Positions 48,987 through 58,165 of a stretch of 64,000 bases of DNA are shown here, in pieces. The stretch comes from Parashewanella tropica (GTDB lineage Bacteria; Pseudomonadota; Gammaproteobacteria; Enterobacterales; Shewanellaceae). Position 1 is the stretch's first letter. Every line of letters begins with the position of its first letter. The translations under genes and the position numbers were made by a program. Location of the stretch: contig NZ_CP037951.1 in NCBI RefSeq assembly GCF_004358445.1, forward strand, positions 3,359,001 through 3,423,000. The letters are read 5' to 3'. The notes beneath the pieces are model-generated. The model made no database searches. It was not told the DNA's origin and worked only from the letters and a program-made list of their open reading frames with translations.

Positions 48987-51688
48987 GGGTGAGCGCTGGC
49001 AATTGCTAACCACTGTTCAGCGCTAAGTCCAACCAATTGACCTTCGTCTACTGATTGAATGATCCCTTGAGCTACAACATCGTATTTTTTACTCAACTCA
49101 AATAATTGCCCAAGGGTTAGCTCGCAACGGTGTCGGGGAGAATTTAATAGATGGATCGCAAATGATTTATAGCATGACGCTAATCGAGATAAGTCCGAAT
49201 AAGAAAGTGAACGAGTAAAGGTGTCACAGTTTAGAAGGAGTTCAAGCTCTTTTTCAGTATACCTAATTTGAGTCATCTTATCAGTTATATCACTACTAGT
49301 GATATAACCCAGTTCAATCCCTTTGATCATTAGCTCTGTTGAAAATAACCAAGAATTTTTGGCAACGTTAGGATCAATATTTCTCTGAAACACTCCCCTT
49401 ATAGCCACTTCATGTTTATCCCACATGTCATGGATAACTAAAATCCGGCATACTTGCTCTTCGGTTAATTGTCGTGCCAAGGATACAAACTGGGGGTTGA
49501 ACAATAAAGAGTGGGCAAATACAACTCTACTGGTAGCCAAAGCATATAAGCTTTGCTTATTCACAAATTCCCACCGCTCTGGATGATTCAATAGCTCATA
49601 GCCAGCTTCAAGACTATTGAGCTCAATTTGTTGTTCTGAACCTTCAACGGTATGTTCAGCAAATAACTCTGGCCACTGCTTTAATTGACGTCTTAATTCT
49701 AACCGTTTTTCAGGTGTGGCGGCACAAATCATTGTCTTAGCCAGACTACGATTATACTTAGCCGCTTTGAGTAATTGAGCCTCATCCAATTCGTGAGGTA
49801 ACTCTGGGTGAGAAGATAACGCACACCATGAACAACTTGCTTTAATTTGCTCCTCACTGACACCCAAATCTTGTAATTGGCGACCATATTGACAAACTAA
49901 GTAGTCCTTTTCTTCTTCCCCTTTCGCTGAAAATATTCTTTTTACAACAGCTTCTGTTACAAGGTCGGGCTGTTGGATCAATATCTGACATAACAAGCGC
50001 TCAGTATCTTCATGCGCCAAAGCAAACGGTAAAACTTTTTGTGCCCGCTCAGCAGAATCACAAAGAAACACTAATGCTTTTTTCCACTGAGTTTGCTCCT
50101 CCATTGTCAGCTCAGAAAAATGCCGCTTAGCTTTCTCAAACTCTTTCCACATTTTTTTCATTAAATTAGGATGCTTCATAGCCACTTTAGCTCGCCAAGC
50201 GTGGCTTTTTTCAGGGAAAGTTTTGAAGTAATGCTCAGCAAGTGTTTTGTGTTTTGCACATATTTGAGCAAGCGTTTTATGTGCTAATTCATCTCTTTTA
50301 GCGATAGTAAAAACTTGTTTTCTGGCCTCTGGTAAGCGCACGGCAATCAAACATAACTCTTTATATGAAAAAATCTCATGTTTACAGAGAGCTTCGAGTT
50401 CAGAGGTACTCATTCGTAAACAACAAACCATTAATTGGCGACGAGCACTTTGGTAAGTGTGGACAGATTTCACATTATGCGCTGTTTTAAGAGGCTCTGG
50501 TAAACGGGTACGCTGATAGTCTAAAAAATGTTGACTGACATGCTGGTCACCCACAGCATCAACCAAATTCCCCCCGACTTTTGCTTCATCACTAAGGCAA
50601 TAAAATGGCATTGCAATTTGCCAATTTCGGCACAAACCCGTTCTCACGAGTTGGTACAATAATGCTTGATGCTTGGGGATTAGATTTAACGGTTTAGGGA
50701 ACAATTTTTCTATGATATGGAAACTCAGCTCCATACATTGCCTTAACTCTAAATTTCTCTCGATATTCTGTGCTTCATCAGAACAGTCATCGTATTCTAT
50801 AAATTCAAAATGTTGTTCCATTTTATCGAGCATGAACTCGAGTAATTGAAAGTAGTAAACTTGCGCAACTTCATGACTATCTGAAAAAGCAGAATCAAGC
50901 AGTTCATAAGCCGAACAGTAATCAGCCACACACTGTTTATCAAAATCTCTCTCCAAACCAGAAAGCTTCATCCAATTTTCTTGATAAAAGGCTTGGGTTT
51001 CTTGCTCGGAAATTAAAGGGATAGGGCTCAGTGCTAGCTCTATCCATAATCCTCTTTGTTTTTGCAGTGATAATTGAGAGTTAAACAGCAAAGTTTGCAG
51101 CATGTTGCTTCTTAATTGTACATATTCAGCTGACGCATCAATACGTACACTTAAGTCCTGCAAAAATACTTTGTCGACAACGTCTGGAATATGGCTATGC
51201 CACCGCTTCAAGGATGCCATGCTGAGTAAAAAGTAATCCGAAAGCCGTATCTCAACCACTTCACTGAATGCTTGTATCACTAAAAAGTAATCGGCTTGAT
51301 AAGTATCTGACTCAGAAAAGGTTTGCTCGAACACTGCACATAATGACTTTAACAATGGCTGATGAGTACACGAAAGAGGCAAGCCCATAAGCGAAACAAT
51401 CTTTAATAGGTGAGTCGGCTCACGTTGAATTAACGCTTGTAATGCTTCACTTGGCAATGCCAAGAGATCATAAGGAATAGATTTCTGATCTGAGCTTAAT
51501 TGCTCTTCAAAGGCTAATAACAGCCTCTCTTGTTCGATAATCTCCAGTTGTTTCCAATTATCTAACGACAAAGGCATAGCGAGATCACACCTATTTTCAG
51601 GGTAATCTGCTAAGTTTGTTTTATATTGGTGTTGTTGAGCTTCACCAATCTGAGTTGGACAATTTGTAGAACTACAAAGAGCTGTCAT
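48971..51688 (-). pseudogene. N-terminal fragment of the split effector gene (905-residue frame)
   Basis: About 901 native residues plus RERS and a stop from the IS end. No signal peptide or membrane segment. The sequence is leucine-rich and helical, with recurrent units of about 35 residues such as YSDLSRLASCYKSFAIHLLN, LGQLFELSKKYDVVAQGIIQ and LSAEQWLAIASAHPALFQSI (the last completed across the IS). This looks like a solenoid of helical hairpins. Cysteines are frequent in the middle region. I recognise no family. It may still be translated as a protein lacking the protease domain. Confidence 0.7.
48987..48996. repeat. Target-site duplication, right copy
   Basis: GGGTGAGCGC, identical to 47720-47729. 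Confidence 0.92.
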
Positions 51689-51829
51689 ACACCGACTATC
51701 AATAAAAGCCTTACTGATAGTTTAGTTTTCGCAGGTGAAATAAAGGTTTTCTGAATATTAATTTCAGCTCATGGTTATCGGTACAAAGACCAAGCCAAAT
51801 AAGGCTTTTAAAAGCTCACGCCTTGTAAA

Positions 51830-52495
51830 TTAAAACCCTTGATTGATCATCTTAGATAAAAACTCATCAGATTCATTATCACCAATATCAGCATAATCAG
51901 TGGTTTTAAACTCGCCTCGTTGCTTAAAACGGCTTAGCACTTGTTTCTGCTCTGACACCAACTCAATTAACGTCCATTGATAGGTATTGCCTTTCTGCCC
52001 TAAAGTAAAAGATTTGGGTAATTGATAGTGCTCTAACCATTCGACTTTTTTCACCGTATTTGGAATGTGGTAATGACTCACTCGTGTGCAGCTGTTACCG
52101 CCTGTAGAAGATTTTTGATATTTCGCTAATCGCTTTGGCGTAAACACATGGTACAAGCGATTCCAATGTTGCTGTTTATTAGCGCTGCGGATTTCTTTAC
52201 TTTGATATTCAATGCCACGTTTGAACTCATCAAAATAACGGGTTAATTGAAGAAACTCTTTAGAAGCATTAGGCGTTTTATACCAATATTCAGCAATTCG
52301 AGTTTGCGGATATTCATATAACACGGCGTTTTTATTACGCCATACGTTCACTTGTTTTGAGGTTTGTTTACCGTGTTTTACCTCGGAGACTTGATACTTG
52401 GCTCCAACAACTTCATGGTTGCTGCATATCTCTACGGCTTGAGCGGAACTGAAAGCCATGCCTGCTAGCAACAATACTGCTTGTATCTTTTTCAT
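51830..52495 (-). CDS. Exported protein of unknown function beside alkaline phosphatases
   Basis: 221 residues with signal peptide MKKIQAVLLLAGMAFSSAQA, so the mature part is periplasmic. It contains two cysteines (EICSNHEVVG, NSCTRVSHYH) and many Tyr, Lys and Gln residues. No catalytic motif is recognised. It is the third leftward gene after two alkaline phosphatase genes, separated by a terminator-like hairpin at 52513-52535. A link to phosphate acquisition is only positional. Confidence 0.65.
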   Translation of the reverse strand: MKKIQAVLLLAGMAFSSAQAVEICSNHEVVGAKYQVSEVKHGKQTSKQVNVWRNKNAVLYEYPQTRIAEYWYKTPNASKEFLQLTRYFDEFKRGIEYQSKEIRSANKQQHWNRLYHVFTPKRLAKYQKSSTGGNSCTRVSHYHIPNTVKKVEWLEHYQLPKSFTLGQKGNTYQWTLIELVSEQKQVLSRFKQRGEFKTTDYADIGDNESDEFLSKMINQGF

Positions 52496-52512
52496 TGTTT
52501 TTCATCCATAAA

Positions 52513-52535
52513 AACGCCCACATATAGCGGGCGTT
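52513..52535 (-). terminator. Terminator after the alkaline phosphatase pair
   Basis: AACGCCC, loop of 9, GGGCGTT, with TTTTT following on the transcribed strand. It would end the phosphatase transcript before the 221-residue gene. Confidence 0.7.
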
Positions 52536-52565
52536 AACATACTATCTGCAATACAACTTATCAAC

Positions 52566-54404
52566 TTAAGGTTTCAGTTTGGTTTCAGCCTTATTAATAA
52601 GATCGATAGCATGCTCCATTACATGGAAGATGATGCTTTGCTCATTGGTACCTGATACTAATTGCGCAGATGGACCTTTGGCATAAATACCCACATCCTC
52701 TCCCGCGTGAGTTTCACTGCCTCTTGGAACTGCGGCTTCTTGGTGGAAACCAGGTGTTGTAGTATCAACATCAGTCAAGTCTGCGCGACCGATATGAATA
52801 TCTTGGTCATACCCTTCATCTGCATCAGTTTCAGCACCTAAGTTCATAAAGCCTCGACCATTGGTATAACCTAAGGTCGTATATGGTTTCTCATCAGCCG
52901 CTTTTGATGGTTCCGTTTTTCCAATACCGACCACTTTACCTAAGATTGGATTACCACGTTTAGGGTAACCCGCAATGGTAAATACATGGCTGTGATCCGC
53001 AGTAACAATGATTAAGGTTTCTTCTGGATTGGTCATGCGAACCGCTTTTTCAATCGCTTCTGAAAACTCAATGGTATCTTCTAACGCATTGTATGCGTTA
53101 CCCGCGTGATGGCCGTGGTCAATGCGACCCGATTCGACCACCAGCATAAAGCCTTTGTCATTGTTATCTAATAGCTTGATCGCTTTTTCTGTCATTTCAG
53201 TTAATGACGGCTCACCCGCTTTATCGTTATGGCGATCTGCCTCATACTGCATGTGGCTTTCATTAAACAATCCAAAAATGCGCTCAGCGGTTTCAGGATT
53301 GATGGCTCGGAAGTCATCATCTTCAAACACATAATCGCCGTTTGGATATTTCGCTTTCCACTCATTGATTAGGTTACGACCATCAGTACGATCACCTTCA
53401 ATAGCACTGCGTGCATCGGCTGAATTTGCTGCAGCATCTTTTGGTAAAAAATGACGACGACCACCGCCCATAACGACTTCTAAACCATCAACATCTAAAC
53501 CGTCATAACGAGCTTCAAGGTTTTTCTCGAAGTTCACTAACTGTGATGCAATATCTTCACAATTAGTTTTGGCGTCAGCGTCTTTGATATCAGAAATGTC
53601 TTCCCAATTACGATCAGCCGATTTAGCATAAGTTGCCGCAGGTGTTGCGTGAGTGATACGTGCCGTAGAAATCACACCAGTGGAAAGACCAGCAATTTCA
53701 GCTAATTCAATGGCAGAAACTAATTCGTTTCCTTTAACGGTTGAACATTTTCCGCGCTCGATGTCTTCATCTACACCAAGAACACCTACGTCTGTTTTTA
53801 CACCAGAAATCATAGCTGTCATGGTCCCAGCTGAATCAGGTGTTTGTGCGTCAACATTATAGGTTTTAGCTAAACCAGCAAACGGGAACTTATCAAAGCT
53901 AAGATTGTTTTCTTCGCCTTTCATGCCTTTGTTTTGACCGTCACGAATACGAGCTGCAGTAACGGTAGACACGCCCATGCCATCACCCACAAATAAAATG
54001 ACATTTTTTGCTGCACCGCGCTCATTATTAGCATTCAGTGCCATTTGCTTAGCATCTTCAACACTCTTGGCGCTTTGAACATACCAAGCGTTGTTTTCAT
54101 TGGTTAACAAATCTTTCGGGCTTAATGAGCTTTTAGCTGGATTACATTGATGGGTCGTTGAGCTGATTTCACTAGCGTCTAACTTACCATTGGCATTTTT
54201 ATCCAAACCTGAATCAATTTGGAGACCACCATTGGCACAAACCGCATGCCCAGGTTGTACAACTGTCTGCAATACAAATGAACTTAAACCATTACTACCA
54301 TTCTTGCCATCAGCACCGCTTTGGCCGTCTTTACCATCATCACCATTACAGGCTACAAGAGCTACTGAGGCTGCAAGGATGGAGATTTTTGTTAATAATT
54401 TCAT
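52566..54404 (-). CDS. Alkaline phosphatase lipoprotein with collagen-like/DUF7151 N-terminus
   Basis: 612 residues. The lipobox LVACNG (near 16-21) indicates an outer-membrane or periplasmic lipoprotein. A short Gly-X-Y stretch (GDDGKDGQSGADGKNGSNG) and a DUF7151-like unit (GLDKNANGKLDASEI) precede the phosphatase domain. Active-site motifs: NVILFVGDGMGVST, TPDSAGTMTAMISG (nucleophilic Ser), ESGRIDHGHHAGNAYNAL and TADHSHVF. It releases phosphate from organic esters. It begins 14 bp after its paralogue and is strongly similar to it over about 480 residues. GAGG precedes ATG. Confidence 0.93.
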   Translation of the reverse strand: MKLLTKISILAASVALVACNGDDGKDGQSGADGKNGSNGLSSFVLQTVVQPGHAVCANGGLQIDSGLDKNANGKLDASEISSTTHQCNPAKSSLSPKDLLTNENNAWYVQSAKSVEDAKQMALNANNERGAAKNVILFVGDGMGVSTVTAARIRDGQNKGMKGEENNLSFDKFPFAGLAKTYNVDAQTPDSAGTMTAMISGVKTDVGVLGVDEDIERGKCSTVKGNELVSAIELAEIAGLSTGVISTARITHATPAATYAKSADRNWEDISDIKDADAKTNCEDIASQLVNFEKNLEARYDGLDVDGLEVVMGGGRRHFLPKDAAANSADARSAIEGDRTDGRNLINEWKAKYPNGDYVFEDDDFRAINPETAERIFGLFNESHMQYEADRHNDKAGEPSLTEMTEKAIKLLDNNDKGFMLVVESGRIDHGHHAGNAYNALEDTIEFSEAIEKAVRMTNPEETLIIVTADHSHVFTIAGYPKRGNPILGKVVGIGKTEPSKAADEKPYTTLGYTNGRGFMNLGAETDADEGYDQDIHIGRADLTDVDTTTPGFHQEAAVPRGSETHAGEDVGIYAKGPSAQLVSGTNEQSIIFHVMEHAIDLINKAETKLKP

Positions 54405-54418
54405 CTTGGTGTCCTCGA

Positions 54419-55996
54419 TTATTTGTCTAAGCCAAGCGCTTGATTGATGATGTGATAAACGTCGCTTTGCTCTACGACACCTTGGACTAACTGCGCTCCT
54501 GGGCCAGTCGCGTGTAAAGTAATGTCTTCGCCAGCATGGGTTTCACTGCTTTTAGGTACGGTTGCTTCTTGGTGGAAACCTGGTGTTGTGGTATCAATTG
54601 CAGACAAATCAACACGACCATCTTTATGAATGTCTTGACCATACCCCGCATCGGCATTCGTTTCGTCACCTAGGTTCATGTAGCCACGACCATTCGCGTA
54701 ACCAAGCGTTGTATAAGGCTTGCCGTCAGCCGCTTTTGAAGGTTCAGTTTTGCCTACTGAAACCACTTTTCCTAGAATTGGGTTACCACGCTTTGGATAG
54801 CCCGCAATAGTGAACACATGGCTGTGATCCGCCGTCACTAAAATAAGCGTTTCTTCAGGGTTAGTATTTTCAACGGCTTTTTGAACGGCCTTAGCAAATT
54901 CAACCGTATCGTTTAAAGCGTTATAGGCGTTACCCGCATGGTGACCATGATCAATACGACCTGACTCAACCACTAACAGGAAACCGTCTTTATCCTTTTT
55001 AAGGAAATTAACTGCCGTTTCCGTCATTTCAGATAATGAAGGCTCACCCGCTTTATCATTCTTACGATCAGCCTCGTATTGCATGTGGCTTTCATTGAAT
55101 AAACCAAAGACCTTACTCGCCTTAGCCACATCAATCGCATCAAAGCCTTTTTGATCCATCACATAAGTGCCTTGTGGGTATTTTTCTTTCCATTCAGTCA
55201 CTAAGTTACGGTTATCGGTACGATCACCCTCTACTTCACTACGAGCATCGGCCGAATTTGCCGCTTTATCTTTTGGTAAAAAATGACGACGACCACCGCC
55301 CATCACAAAGTCGATACCATCAACATCAACGCCGAGATAACGCTTTTCAAGGTTCTTTTCAAAGTTAACTAACTGAGAAGCGATGTCTTCACATTTACCT
55401 TTTGCCTTTTCATCTTTGATATCTGAGATGTCTTCCCAGTTACGGTCAACCGATTTTGCGTAAGTGGCCGCAGGTGTTGCGTGAGTAATACGAGCAGTAG
55501 AAATAATGCCTGTAGATAACCCTTTGATTTCCGCTAACTCAACCGCAGTCGCCACTTGGTTGCCTTTGATGGTTTCACATTGACCACGAACCACGTCTTC
55601 ATCAACACCAATCACACCAGCATCGGTTTTTAGGCCTGAAATCATCGCTGTCATCGTGCCCGCTGAATCAGGAGTCTGAGCATCTACGTTATAAGTTTTG
55701 ACCAATGCAGTGTATGGGAATTTTTCAAAGCTTAGGTAACCTTCTTCACCCGGCTTGTTGTTCATTTGCCCTTCATAGATACGAGCCGCCGTGAGCGTTG
55801 ACACGCCCATACCATCGCCCACAAACAAGATCACATTTTTGGCTTTTAATCCTGTTTTTAAGTTCAGCTTTTTAACCAATTGGTTTTGTCCATCCTTGTA
55901 CCAATCGCTTTCCATTTGGTGCTTTGGCAATACAGCAGCGTGAGCTGATGCAGCAAAAGCCAATGCAGCGGGAACCATTACCCATTTCGCATTCAT
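54419..55996 (-). CDS. Periplasmic alkaline phosphatase
   Basis: 525 residues. Signal peptide MNAKWVMVPAALAFAASAHA. Metal and catalytic motifs are NVILFVGDGMGVST (near 58), DSAGTMTAMISGLKTD (near 115), ESGRIDHGHHAGNAYNAL (near 330) and TADHSHVF. The large insertion GGGRRHFLPKD is typical of PhoA-type enzymes of this clade. It is first in a two-gene operon with the lipoprotein form, so the pair arose by tandem duplication. AGGATG precedes ATG. A Pho-box candidate lies upstream. Confidence 0.93.
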   Translation of the reverse strand: MNAKWVMVPAALAFAASAHAAVLPKHQMESDWYKDGQNQLVKKLNLKTGLKAKNVILFVGDGMGVSTLTAARIYEGQMNNKPGEEGYLSFEKFPYTALVKTYNVDAQTPDSAGTMTAMISGLKTDAGVIGVDEDVVRGQCETIKGNQVATAVELAEIKGLSTGIISTARITHATPAATYAKSVDRNWEDISDIKDEKAKGKCEDIASQLVNFEKNLEKRYLGVDVDGIDFVMGGGRRHFLPKDKAANSADARSEVEGDRTDNRNLVTEWKEKYPQGTYVMDQKGFDAIDVAKASKVFGLFNESHMQYEADRKNDKAGEPSLSEMTETAVNFLKKDKDGFLLVVESGRIDHGHHAGNAYNALNDTVEFAKAVQKAVENTNPEETLILVTADHSHVFTIAGYPKRGNPILGKVVSVGKTEPSKAADGKPYTTLGYANGRGYMNLGDETNADAGYGQDIHKDGRVDLSAIDTTTPGFHQEATVPKSSETHAGEDITLHATGPGAQLVQGVVEQSDVYHIINQALGLDK

Positions 55997-56295
55997 AATT
56001 TCATCCTATTACTGGTGAGTTTTAGAGCTAACGGGCAATAAGTTAAGCAGGCTATGTTGCAGTTATGAGAATGAAATATGAGATTTTAATAACAGAAATA
56101 TGTATGAGCTCTTACACAAAAATGACAAAAGCAATTGCCTTCAAACTATAAGCACATTAAGTACGGCACAAAGAAAATGAATAATGCGAATGATAGTAAA
56201 CACTTAAACCACAGTTAATGAACAATTGTTAACTGGTAAAAAATTCAAATATTGGGGTACTGTTCCATCAACATCACTCGGTTTAAATAAATCTT
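55997..56295. other. Divergent interval upstream of the alkaline phosphatases
   Basis: About 300 bp, AT-rich, between divergent genes. It contains the weak Pho-box candidate; no other recognisable element. Confidence 0.5.
56111..56130. promoter_or_regulatory. Weak PhoB-box candidate
   Basis: On the phosphatase strand it reads TTTTGTCATTTTTGTGTAAG: one good TTGTCAT unit followed four bases later by a poor second unit. Position, about 115 bp before the phosphatase start, is plausible; the match is partial. Confidence 0.25.
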
Positions 56296-56748
56296 ATGGC
56301 AACACAAGAATGTATGGATAGTAATAGAGTTGATTACGACTCTGCATCTACCCAACCTTTACTCCAAGAAAAATCACCAAATATTCAAGGTTATCAAGCG
56401 GTACCTGGTAAAGAATTTGATGCTAAAAAGGGTAGCGTACAGGTAGTTCACAGCAGTTATTTTAATTCTCCAGCGACAAACGACTCTACTCCTGAAAAGA
56501 GTAAATGTAGGAAAGTGGCTGAATACGGCTGTAAAGTTTCTCCTTTCGCTATTTGTATCACTTTGGGTATGCTGGCCTTAATTTTAATTCAAGATTTTGA
56601 CAATCAACTTGGTCTTTCGGATCTCGCAGGTGAAGCAATTGGCGTAGCTGCATTTTTAATCGCTTTTATTATAGGCTTAGGTCTGACTGCATTAACATGG
56701 CAAGTTCCTTGTGATAGAGGTAATGCTAATAATTATTCAAGGGCGTAA
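56296..56748 (+). CDS. Small membrane protein of unknown function
   Basis: 150 residues. The N-terminal ~75 residues are polar (QPLLQEKSPNIQGYQAVPG), then SPFAICITLGMLALILIQ and IGVAAFLIAFIIGLGLTALTW form two membrane helices near 82-99 and 113-133. Cysteines are at positions 6, 71, 79, 86 and near the end. No ribosome site is obvious and no family is recognised. The layout, a polar N-terminus plus two helices, is seen in some translocated effectors, but there is no direct evidence. Confidence 0.55.
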   Translation: MATQECMDSNRVDYDSASTQPLLQEKSPNIQGYQAVPGKEFDAKKGSVQVVHSSYFNSPATNDSTPEKSKCRKVAEYGCKVSPFAICITLGMLALILIQDFDNQLGLSDLAGEAIGVAAFLIAFIIGLGLTALTWQVPCDRGNANNYSRA

Positions 56749-56831
56749 CCATTACAAACATTGAACATATACTCGTGCATATTCCTTTAGCACATGTATA
56801 TAATGCCCCGTTTTCATAAGGGGTTATACCA

Positions 56832-57332
56832 ATGGCAAATTTCGCATCTTTAAATGCAATTGAAGTACAAACACTTCGTCAATCTTTAGGTTTATCTCAA
56901 CAACAAGTGGCTGATTTAACCAAGCAGCCTCTTGAGCAAGTACAAGCTTGGGAAAACGGTGAAGCAGCTATCGATCCTAGAGCTGAAAAAACCTTACTCG
57001 ACATCGATGATGTCATTGAAATGCAAGTGCTGAACACTTGTGATGGCATTGAAGAGTTATTTAAAAAAGAACCTAAACGTCGTTTAGCGTTTGTGGTTTA
57101 CCCTACTCAAGCGGTATACACCCAATATAACCCAGAGTTTTTAAGCTCATTACCACTAACAGAGCTATACAACACAGCTGCTTGGCGTATTAAAAAAGAA
57201 TGTAAGCTCGTACTGGAAGTGGATGTAGCATTAGTATCCTTAGATGCTGAAGCATATAAAGCGTTTCGCGCTGATAATGGTTTATCTGAAAGTCGTGAAA
57301 GCCGCGCTAAATGGGCGGCAACTCAGTTGTAG
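56832..57332 (+). CDS. DUF4447-family protein with an Xre-like helix-turn-helix
   Basis: 166 residues. The N-terminal HTH is [33 protein letters not shown] (near 14-46), similar to Xre-type repressors. The C-terminal half ([28 protein letters not shown]) is particular to the DUF4447 family known from Shewanella. It may be a small DNA-binding regulator; targets are unknown. AAGGGG precedes ATG. Structured repeat copy 3 begins 14 bp after the stop. Confidence 0.75.
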   Translation: MANFASLNAIEVQTLRQSLGLSQQQVADLTKQPLEQVQAWENGEAAIDPRAEKTLLDIDDVIEMQVLNTCDGIEELFKKEPKRRLAFVVYPTQAVYTQYNPEFLSSLPLTELYNTAAWRIKKECKLVLEVDVALVSLDAEAYKAFRADNGLSESRESRAKWAATQL

Positions 57333-57345
57333 AGCTATCGAGCAC

Positions 57346-57442
57346 GAGAACAACAGTGTGAACGCCAACAGAAGCGCACGTCCATGTGCTGACGACCGTG
57401 ACATCCTGTCACGGACGGTTGGCTTATCCCACCATTGTTCTC
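57346..57442 (-). repeat. 95-bp structured repeat, copy 3 (97 bp)
   Basis: Ends GAGAACAACAGTG/CACCATTGTTCTC. Hairpins GCACGTCCATGTGC and CCGTGACATCCTGTCACGG. Compared with copy 1, GTAC/GTAC has become GCAC/GTGC and GTTAC/GTAAC has become GTGAC/GTCAC, with both strands of each stem changed. It lies between convergent genes, where it might serve as a terminator. Confidence 0.88.
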
Positions 57443-57480
57443 ATTTGTTGGTATTATCCCTATCTTTATCAAGAAAAATA

Positions 57481-58107
57481 TTAAGCCGGAATACTGGCTT
57501 TGGCTTTCTCTATCGCAGAATTCAAACTCGGTAATTGTTGCATTCTTTCATAAAAAGCGGTCAATTTAGGCGGTATTGTTTGCTCAAATACTTGTGCCCA
57601 CAATAAGGTATGAGCCAGTAAAATATCGGCTACAGTCAATTCATCTCCTAACAAATAGTGACTGTCTGTTAACTTGTTCTCAGCCAGTTCTGCAGCCTTG
57701 TTAAACTCCCATATCGCCGTATTTTTCATCTCAGTAATTCGTATTTCAGCAGGTAATGCGAATCGGTGTTTCCCCATACTCCACAAAGGCTGCTCAAGCT
57801 CAGTAATGATAAAGCTCACCCATTCGTGATGTTTGGCAGACTCTTTCGTTCCTGCTTTCGGCAGTAGCTTCCCATTGCCATACTTTTCCGCAAGATAAAG
57901 GGCTATCGCAGCCGACTCGGTCAGCACAAAATCACCATCTTTGATCACAGGCATTTTGCCACTTGGGTTCATAGCAAGAAACTCTGGTGAACGATTATCA
58001 CCTTTGGAAAAATCTAAGTAAGAGAATTCCCAATCAAGGTTTAATTCTTCCAGTATCCAAGAAACCCGTAACGCTCGACTTTTTGGTGTCCCGTATAATG
58101 TGATCAT
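57481..58107 (-). CDS. Glutathione S-transferase family protein
   Basis: 208 residues. The thioredoxin-like N-terminal domain begins MITLYGTPKSRALRVSWILEEL and contains NPSGKMPVIKDGDFVLTESAAIALYLAEKYG, with the cis-proline and the ESxAI glutathione-binding motif. The C-terminal helical domain has HYLLGDELTVADILLAHTLLW. It conjugates or reduces substrates with glutathione in the cytoplasm; the specific role is unknown. GGAG precedes ATG. Confidence 0.9.
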   Translation of the reverse strand: MITLYGTPKSRALRVSWILEELNLDWEFSYLDFSKGDNRSPEFLAMNPSGKMPVIKDGDFVLTESAAIALYLAEKYGNGKLLPKAGTKESAKHHEWVSFIITELEQPLWSMGKHRFALPAEIRITEMKNTAIWEFNKAAELAENKLTDSHYLLGDELTVADILLAHTLLWAQVFEQTIPPKLTAFYERMQQLPSLNSAIEKAKASIPA

Positions 58108-58165
58108 TCTTCGCTCCGTTCCGTGTTAAACTGCGCTTAGTTTTACCTTACCTTATCGAATTACT

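Larger units (their letters stand above)
46843..51688 (-). pseudogene. Large C58-like cysteine-protease effector gene interrupted by an ISAs1 element
   Basis: Two frames on the minus strand belong to one gene. The right part (48987-51688) ends at the IS; the left part resumes in the same frame at 47729 and runs to TGA 46843. Joining across one copy of the 10-bp duplication gives WLAIASAHP followed by ALFQSIFALLVRKLL and then MEMQRFIALPELSS without a break, about 1192 residues. The N-terminal ~900 residues are helical with repeat-like units. The C-terminal ~230 residues resemble C58 proteases (YopT/AvrPphB). As it stands neither half encodes the complete protein. The start at 51688 has a poor ribosome site. 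Function as an effector is inference. Confidence 0.85.

Noticed and set aside
57244-57534. 96-codon frame over repeat copy 3
   Set aside because: It overlaps the DUF4447 and GST gene ends and crosses the repeat; not a credible gene.
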